This document shows, piece by piece, positions 63,982 through 64,000 of a stretch of DNA of 64,000 nucleotides. Position 1 is the first letter of the stretch; the number at the start of each line of letters is the position of its first letter. The notes beneath the pieces are model-generated. The model was not told the DNA's origin and did no database searches. It saw nothing but the letters and a program-made list of their open reading frames with translations. Source of the stretch: Amphibacillus jilinensis Y1 (GTDB taxonomy: Bacteria; Bacillota; Bacilli; Bacillales; Amphibacillaceae); NCBI RefSeq assembly GCF_000306965.1, contig NZ_JH976434.1, positions 1,021,807 through 1,085,806 on the forward strand, written 5' to 3'. A program made the translations under genes and the position numbers.

Positions 63982-64000
63982 ATGAAAAATATCTTTAAAC
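63982..64000 (+). CDS. Start of a truncated gene at the window edge
   Basis: An ATG after GGGTGGGGAAT begins MKNIFK and runs off the window. The basic start preceded by a cre-like box would fit a signal peptide of a sugar-binding protein, but six codons cannot identify it. Confidence 0.45.

Overview
The window is AT-rich DNA from a low-GC Gram-positive bacterium, most likely a saccharolytic, halotolerant Bacillaceae member. The evidence is AGGAGG-type ribosome binding sites, many cre-like sites, several PTS and ABC sugar uptake systems, YesM/YesN and LytTR two-component systems, a YeeI-type YebC paralogue, a TPP riboswitch with YkoF, and small structured intergenic repeats of a Bacillaceae type. 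The genus cannot be fixed from the sequence. No rRNA, tRNA, CRISPR array or intact transposon was seen. Nearly all genes serve carbohydrate uptake and catabolism.

Layout. 0-9.5 kb (minus): a LytTR regulator and AgrC-like kinase, then two GH3 glycosidases (one membrane-anchored with permuted domains), a GtrA-like membrane protein and a GT2 glycosyltransferase. 9.9-11.2 kb (plus): UDP-galactopyranose mutase and a small membrane protein. 11.4-14.2 kb: a decayed CYP152 P450 pseudogene, an AGCS alanine/Na+ symporter and two kinds of structured intergenic repeat. 14.2-25.1 kb (minus): a glucuronate locus with kdgA, kdgK, uxaC, uxuA, uxuB, a lactose/cellobiose-type PTS, a GH2 enzyme and a GntR regulator. 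25.6-28.1 kb (plus): YebC-family protein and oligoendopeptidase F. 28.5-39.8 kb: YesM/YesN two-component system, sugar ABC importer, DUF624 protein, ROK kinase and GH30 on the minus strand, with a divergent GH42 beta-galactosidase; a 56-bp near-perfect inverted repeat lies between the two glycosidase genes.

39.9-42.9 kb (plus): an ABC exporter locus resembling the immunity/export modules of lactococcin-972-type bacteriocins. Its first permease gene is frameshifted by a 5-bp tandem duplication. 43-47.9 kb (minus): a Gfo/Idh/MocA oxidoreductase, a mannose-family PTS (IIAB, IIC, IID) and a DUF956 gene. The PTS leader carries a good sigma-A promoter, a cre site and an apparent RAT antiterminator/terminator switch.

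48.6-54.1 kb (plus): the most novel-looking locus. A 22-residue peptide gene with a perfect ribosome binding site and an 18-bp attenuator hairpin is followed by an E1/ThiF-like adenylating enzyme with an N-terminal clamp-like domain, a membrane HExxH protease, and two ABC ATPase/permease pairs. This looks like a ribosomally made, modified peptide (RiPP) system, analogous in layout to yydFGHIJ but with an E1-like enzyme in place of the radical SAM protein. 54.3-56 kb: a NUDIX hydrolase and a nitroreductase. 56.2-62.5 kb (minus): PRD regulator, EIIA, an atypical phosphofructokinase, EIIB, an UlaA-type EIIC, a TPR protein and a class II aldolase, which together suggest a ketohexose PTS pathway. 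62.7-63.5 kb (plus): TPP riboswitch and an orphan ykoF. A new gene starts at the right edge.
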